DNA of 64,000 nucleotides from an uncultured Lachnospiraceae bacterium (lineage in GTDB: Bacteria > Bacillota > Clostridia > Lachnospirales > Lachnospiraceae): contig CANDKY010000003.1 of assembly GCA_947385425.1 (NCBI GenBank), positions 1 to 64,000 on the forward strand, written 5' to 3'. The notes beneath the pieces are model-generated. The model made no database searches, was not told the DNA's origin, and was given only the letters and a program-made list of their open reading frames with translations. The position numbers were made by a program, and so were the translations under genes. Of the stretch, positions 59,602-64,000 are shown in pieces; position 1 is the stretch's first letter; each line of letters begins with the position of its first letter.

Positions 59602-61000
59602 AAATGAAATGGGGATTTATACTGTGCAGTCAGATTATGCTAATGGCACAGGTTCTTATGGATACATGTTTACTAAGTATGCAGAAGTATTGAATCAGTA
59701 TAAACAGATATTTTCCCAATATGAACCGTTTAAGGCGGAAGGTTTGGCAGATAGTTATTCAAGCGAAAGCAGGATTGTATATGATAAATGGATAACAGAT
59801 TTGGCATTATTTGTAGTAATAATTATTGTCCATATTTTGATTCCGGGAAGAATTGGCTGGTCTCTTTTAAGTTTTTTAGTTGGAGTAGTAAAATTTATAA
59901 GGGATGAGGAAACCTGTTGGATGTGGCTTTCGATTGTAGTTGTGCCGTATGCTTTTGTTAGTTTTCTGTTTAGAATGAATGATTTAAGATGGATGTGGCC
60001 TATATTTTTTATTCCATTGGGAATCCATGCATTTATTCAGCTAAAGAGACAGGATAAAGAAAAAAGCAATATTGCGGTTGCTCATGAAATGAATAAGAAG
60101 AAGGTTATAAAACAGAAAGAAATAGAAGAAGAATTAAAGAAAATAAGAAAACAGCTAAGGGATATCGTGCCAAGTTTGAGGAATGAGTATCGCGAATATA
60201 TAAACAAAATGATAAGTGAAGAAAAAAGTAAAGATGTTCTTGAAAGAAAATATGGAATATTACCGAAAAAGTTTTGGTGGGAAATATCCCCGTCTGAACT
60301 TTATGCGGATCAAATCGAAATGGAATATGCGTTTTCACAGCTTCTTGTTACGCAGGAAGTCAGGGCAATTGTAAGGAAAGAAGGGAAAGAATTCAAAAAT
60401 GCAGGAGAGGAATATTCGCCGATGTATGCGGAGAGTCTTACAATATCACAGTTAAAAGAAATTTATAACGGGAATAGGAAACTGCTTCGAAGGAATGGTG
60501 GGATTATTCTTGATATAGTTAGCTGTGTAAGATATTCTTCTTTTGAGAAAAAGATAGAGGAACATGATGTATATAAGAAAAATTTTCTTGAAAGAGCGAT
60601 AGAGACATATGAATGGAATGAAGTAAGAAATAATATACAACAATCCTATGTAAATGGGAGAATATCAGATGTGGATTATTATGACCTGTGCAGTGAGTAT
60701 GATTGGGCAGACTCAGGGGTACGGGATTCCATTAACAGGAAAACCACCGAGACGTATGAAATAGAAAAGATGAAAAATTATGAGCATTATGTATGGACAG
60801 GCCAAGTACTATTGATTCCGGACTTGGAAGAGAAAGAGGGGAGTTATATTCTTATTGATTACCGGTGCAGGCCGGAGTACATATATGAAAATTTAAGGAC
60901 GATAATGCAATGCCACATAACAAAAATGTGGAATGATGTTGTTGGTGGGAATACTTTTTTTATTGCAAAAATGCAACAGATTTTTTTGTTAAGGAATTAA
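59591..61000 (+). CDS. Membrane protein of unknown function at the end of the secretion locus
   Basis: 469 residues: short N-terminal helix (YMFTKYAEVLNQYKQIF), three membrane helices between about residues 70 and 152 (WITDLALFVVIIIVHILIPG first), a charged coiled coil (KQKEIEEELKKIRKQLRDI, about 177-195) and a large cytoplasmic domain of 250 residues without recognised motif. It could fill a structural role of the missing EsaA/EssB components. It is AT-rich like its neighbours. A terminator-like palindrome follows. Confidence 0.55.
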   Translation: MDIENEMGIYTVQSDYANGTGSYGYMFTKYAEVLNQYKQIFSQYEPFKAEGLADSYSSESRIVYDKWITDLALFVVIIIVHILIPGRIGWSLLSFLVGVVKFIRDEETCWMWLSIVVVPYAFVSFLFRMNDLRWMWPIFFIPLGIHAFIQLKRQDKEKSNIAVAHEMNKKKVIKQKEIEEELKKIRKQLRDIVPSLRNEYREYINKMISEEKSKDVLERKYGILPKKFWWEISPSELYADQIEMEYAFSQLLVTQEVRAIVRKEGKEFKNAGEEYSPMYAESLTISQLKEIYNGNRKLLRRNGGIILDIVSCVRYSSFEKKIEEHDVYKKNFLERAIETYEWNEVRNNIQQSYVNGRISDVDYYDLCSEYDWADSGVRDSINRKTTETYEIEKMKNYEHYVWTGQVLLIPDLEEKEGSYILIDYRCRPEYIYENLRTIMQCHITKMWNDVVGGNTFFIAKMQQIFLLRN

Positions 61001-61151
61001 ATGGTTGTTGATTTTTGTAGAATTTCCTGCGGAATAGATTTTCACATAAGGAAAGCTATAACTGAGGGTCATGTTCTGGAAGATTTCATTTCAGAACCAG
61101 TTGTTCTAAATTTTTATTAAGGCATTTGATTTTAGGCTGGTTTTGGCTATA

Positions 61152-61208
61152 TTCAGGAATATTATCGGGTCAAAGATATTTTGGTGCGATAATATTCCTG
61201 AAATTTTT
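61152..61208 (+). terminator. Long palindrome with U-run after the secretion locus
   Basis: TTCAGGAATATTATCG (61152-61167) and its perfect complement (61187-61202) enclose a 19-base loop and are followed by AATTTTT. The remaining bases of 61001-61322 hold no gene that I can support. Confidence 0.6.
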
Positions 61209-61322
61209 GCGGTGTGTTTAGCCTGTAAGCATGGGCTTTTGCTCTCCTGTGACACAATTTAAATAGTATATTTATTGCAGAAACCGTGCGTTTACAGTGG
61301 CTTCCGGGAAATATTTAGATAA

Positions 61323-61868
61323 TTATTTACCAATGAAATATTCTTCGTAAAGTTTATTTCTAAACTGTTTATCCTGTGTGGCTTTGATTACATCCTGTGG
61401 CCGGTTGTTCTCCATCAACTTTGCAATTAATCTGGAAAGTTTGTCTTCACCTTGTTCAATGCCTTCCTTGATACCTTCCTTGATACCTTCCTTGATACCT
61501 TCCTTGATACCTTCCCTTACACCTTCCCGTTTTATTGTCTTTGCCTCATATTCCAGAATTTTTCCACCCATGACCGCTTTCACTCCTTCCCTGACAGAAT
61601 CGTATTTTACAGCGATATGCTCCAATACTTTATTTGACATGTCAATGATGGTGCATCTTGTGTATTCACTGATTGCTCCCTCATTTAAAAGTTCTTCCAG
61701 TTTATCTTTGACATGTCCATATTCTTTCTGTAAGTTCTTCAATTTTGCTTTATCCTTTTCATATTCATCGAACCGTGTTTCGTGAGAAAAGATATAGAAA
61801 GGAATTAGCAGCAGAAAAGGGGCGATTCCATCCTTCAGTTCCCGGCTTCCGTCTCCAACATTTCCCAC
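61323..61868 (-). pseudogene. C-terminal remnant of an Rpn-family recombination-promoting nuclease
   Basis: The 181-codon frame matches the C-terminal half of Rpn/PDDEXK transposase-like proteins (PFYIFSHETRFDEYEKDK; EYTRCTIIDMSNKV; VMGGKILEYEAK). The N-terminal nuclease domain with the PDDEXK catalytic residues is missing. Four or more in-frame repeats of GIKE come from a 12-base microsatellite (about 61465-61515). The first codons are antisense-like junction sequence overlapping the 3' end of the ABC-F gene (same strand), so a deletion or insertion has joined the remnant to that gene's end. Confidence 0.7.
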
Positions 61869-63823
61869 TGTTCCATCAACTGTTCCAGTTCGGCGGCGAT
61901 GCTGTCTTTTTCTTTTGAGAGTTCCTGCAGCCTGGCCACGTTGGTGCAGACATCCGGCAGTGCCATTTCCAGGCCGATGTCCCCATCCCGTTTTTCGAGG
62001 GCTTCAATCCGGCTTTCGATGCGTTTGAGTTCATTTTCCCGTTTTCGCTGCCTTGCCTGCAGCTCCCTCTGTTCCTTCCAGGCCAGTTTGGAAGCGGATT
62101 CTTTTGACGGGACGCCGGAGGGAGCCTGGCGGGCAGGGGAAAGGGGGGAAGCGGCAAAGGCAGGATAGCCGGGCATGTTCCCGGAAGCAGCGGCCGGGGC
62201 TGCATTATCTGCCATAAGCTGCATTTTTTTCTCCAGGTAATAGTCGTAATTGCCGAGGTAATTGGTTAACGTCCGGCCGGACAGTTCCAGGATGCGGCTG
62301 GCGGTGCGGTTGATAAAATAGCGGTCGTGGGATACGTACAGGACGGTTCCGGTGTATCCGTTTAACGCATCCTCCAGTATTTCCTTGGAGGCAATGTCCA
62401 GGTGGTTGGTCGGCTCGTCGAGGATCAGGAAGTTGGATTCCGAGAGCATTAATTTGGCGAGGGAAACACGCCCGCGTTCGCCGCCGCTCAGGTCGCCGAT
62501 CCGTTTGAACACATCATCCCCGGTAAAAAGGAATGCGGCCAGGGTGTTGCGTATCTCCGTGTTGTTCAGTGTGGGATATTCATCGGAAATTTCCTCAAAC
62601 AATGTTTTTTCCATATGCAGGACATGGTGTTCCTGGTCGTAATAGCCGATATGTACGTTCGTGCCAAGGCGGAGCGTACCGCTGTCGGCAGGCAGCAGGT
62701 TATTGATGATTTTGAGTATCGTGGTTTTCCCTGTTCCGTTGTCGCCGATGATGGCTACATGTTCGCCTTTTTTAATATCAAATCCGATGCCCTGGAATAA
62801 TTGGAGCGGGCCGAAGGATTTGGCCAGGTTTTCCACATGAAGCACATCGTTGCCGCTGGTATATTTGGGTTCCAGGGTGATGTGCATATCGGTTCGTGCT
62901 TCGGCTGGCTTATCCAGACGTTCCATTTTGTCCAGCATTTTTTCGCGGCTCTCGGCGCGCTTGATGGATTTTTCACGGTTGAAGGATTTCAGTTTTGCAA
63001 TCACTTCTTCCTGATGTTTGATTTCCTGCTGCTGGTTCATGTATGCTTTTAATTCGGCGGCGCGTAATTGCTCCTTTTTGACCGCGTAGCTGCTGTAGTT
63101 CCCGGCAAAGGAGGTGGCCTTTGTCTGGTCGATTTCGATAATTTTATTGGTCACGCGGTCTAAGAAGTAACGGTCATGGGAAACGACAATGACAGCCCCT
63201 TTATAATTCATCAGGTAAGTTTCCAGCCAGGCAATGGAGGACATATCCAAATGGTTGGTGGGTTCGTCCAGCATGATCAAATCCGGTTTTTGCAGCAGCA
63301 GTTTACCCAGGGCGACACGGGTTTTCTGTCCTCCGGAGAGGGTGGAGACAGATTTGCCAAATTCTTCTTCGGCAAAACCGAGTCCTTTCAGGACACCGGT
63401 AAGTTCGCTGCGGTATGAATACCCGCCGCCGGATTCAAAACGGTGGGTGAGCTGGGAATACTGCTCCATGAGCTGCTCCAGTTTAGCCCCTTCTACGGTT
63501 TTCATCTGCAGTTCCGCTTCACGGATACGTTTCTCCAACATGACCAGTTCCTGCTTTACAGTCAGGAGCTCTTCATAGATGGTATTTTCCGTGTCCACGG
63601 ATTCGTGCTGGGCGAGGTAGCCGATTTTTTTATCCCGGGACAGCGCGGCACTGCCTTCGTCTGCTTCCAGATCCCCGACAATTATTTTCAGCAGTGTAGT
63701 TTTCCCGGCACCGTTGATGCCTACGATGGCGGCTTTGTCGTAATCTTCGATATGGAATGATATATTCTTTAGAATCTGTTTTTCATTAAATGCTATGGAA
63801 ATATTCTGGCATGATAAAATCAT
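61835..63823 (-). CDS. ABC-F family ATPase
   Basis: 662 residues with two nucleotide-binding domains and no membrane segment: Walker A GINGAGKTTLLK and GDNGTGKTTILK, signatures LSGGQKTRVALG and LSGGERGRVSLA, Walker B LIMLDEPTNHLD and FLILDEPTNHLD. A linker with charged helices (about 245-300) joins them, and the C-terminal coiled coil (about 580-655) resembles Uup/YdiF. ABC-F proteins bind the ribosome E site; some give antibiotic resistance, others are housekeeping. The linker and coiled-coil tail favour a YdiF/Uup-type housekeeping factor. The start is ATG at 63821-63823 with AGGAGGAT. Confidence 0.94.
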   Translation of the reverse strand: MILSCQNISIAFNEKQILKNISFHIEDYDKAAIVGINGAGKTTLLKIIVGDLEADEGSAALSRDKKIGYLAQHESVDTENTIYEELLTVKQELVMLEKRIREAELQMKTVEGAKLEQLMEQYSQLTHRFESGGGYSYRSELTGVLKGLGFAEEEFGKSVSTLSGGQKTRVALGKLLLQKPDLIMLDEPTNHLDMSSIAWLETYLMNYKGAVIVVSHDRYFLDRVTNKIIEIDQTKATSFAGNYSSYAVKKEQLRAAELKAYMNQQQEIKHQEEVIAKLKSFNREKSIKRAESREKMLDKMERLDKPAEARTDMHITLEPKYTSGNDVLHVENLAKSFGPLQLFQGIGFDIKKGEHVAIIGDNGTGKTTILKIINNLLPADSGTLRLGTNVHIGYYDQEHHVLHMEKTLFEEISDEYPTLNNTEIRNTLAAFLFTGDDVFKRIGDLSGGERGRVSLAKLMLSESNFLILDEPTNHLDIASKEILEDALNGYTGTVLYVSHDRYFINRTASRILELSGRTLTNYLGNYDYYLEKKMQLMADNAAPAAASGNMPGYPAFAASPLSPARQAPSGVPSKESASKLAWKEQRELQARQRKRENELKRIESRIEALEKRDGDIGLEMALPDVCTNVARLQELSKEKDSIAAELEQLMEQWEMLETEAGN

Positions 63824-64000
63824 GGCGGTATCCTCCTGCTATTAGTGGTAAATCTTATGCAGCAGTCCCGGCAGGCTGTTTACTCCGGCGGGCAACGGGC
63901 CGGGATGCCTGCAGGTATTTGGCGGTTGGCGTGAGCGCCGGATACCTGTCCCTTTGGGATGTTCAGGTTTGCTGCCTGCCGTTTACGGCGAAGCCTTTGG

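Overview
The window looks like chromosomal DNA of a gut-type Lachnospiraceae (Clostridium cluster XIVa Firmicute). The evidence is the scpA-scpB-DD-carboxypeptidase and FAD-protein-cmk-ispH-rpsA gene orders, a biotin-dependent Na+-pump decarboxylase cluster, a candidate Re-type citrate synthase next to NADP-isocitrate dehydrogenase, an LplABC/YesMN sugar-uptake locus and strong AGGAGG-type ribosome binding sites. Genus and species cannot be fixed from the sequence alone. No tRNA, rRNA, CRISPR array, complete insertion sequence or phage module was recognised.

Layout. 0.2-3.3 kb: scpA, a 36-codon micro-ORF, scpB and a D,D-carboxypeptidase. 3.8-9.5 kb: a five-gene decarboxylase/transcarboxylase set (12S-type carboxyltransferase, gamma subunit, biotin carrier, Na+-translocating beta subunit, 5S-type carboxyltransferase). 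9.9-16.3 kb: RpiR-type regulator, FAD protein, cmk, ispH, S1 protein and a lone cheR. 16.6-22.4 kb: PHP phosphoesterase, a stand-alone FakA-like domain, Re-citrate synthase, a GntR regulator, isocitrate dehydrogenase and a DUF3431-like protein. 22.9-33.3 kb: sugar-binding lipoprotein, two LplB/LplC permeases, YesM/YesN two-component pair and a GH3 glycosidase. 33.6-34.5 kb: a decayed toxin-antitoxin pair and a divergent XRE regulator.

34.8-44.7 kb is a biosynthetic cluster. A 2551-residue NRPS (C-A-T-C-A-T-R) is followed by an acyl-activating ligase and a free acyl carrier protein. This predicts an N-acylated dipeptide released reductively as an aldehyde, which could cyclise to a pyrazinone if unacylated. 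The core of its first adenylation domain is strikingly AT-rich inside an otherwise GC-rich gene, as if only the specificity subdomain had been replaced.

44.7-61.0 kb has lower GC and reads as a type VII (ESX/Ess-like) secretion locus with an unusual phospho-signalling set: an EssC ATPase with an intact FHA domain, a YukD-like protein, three WXG100-like proteins, a larger effector-like protein, DUF4176, a PP2C phosphatase, a membrane Ser/Thr kinase and a final membrane protein. It is preceded by SPFH/zinc-ribbon, TPR, YidD and YARHG proteins. EsaA, EssA and EssB were not recognised. This is the best candidate in the window for an under-described system. An Rpn remnant and an ABC-F ATPase on the minus strand close the window.

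The intergenic DNA is rich in repeats: a four-copy structured element with compensatory base changes, two copies of an inverted-repeat element, a recurrent 16-bp motif, and several tandem duplications at gene 3' ends.
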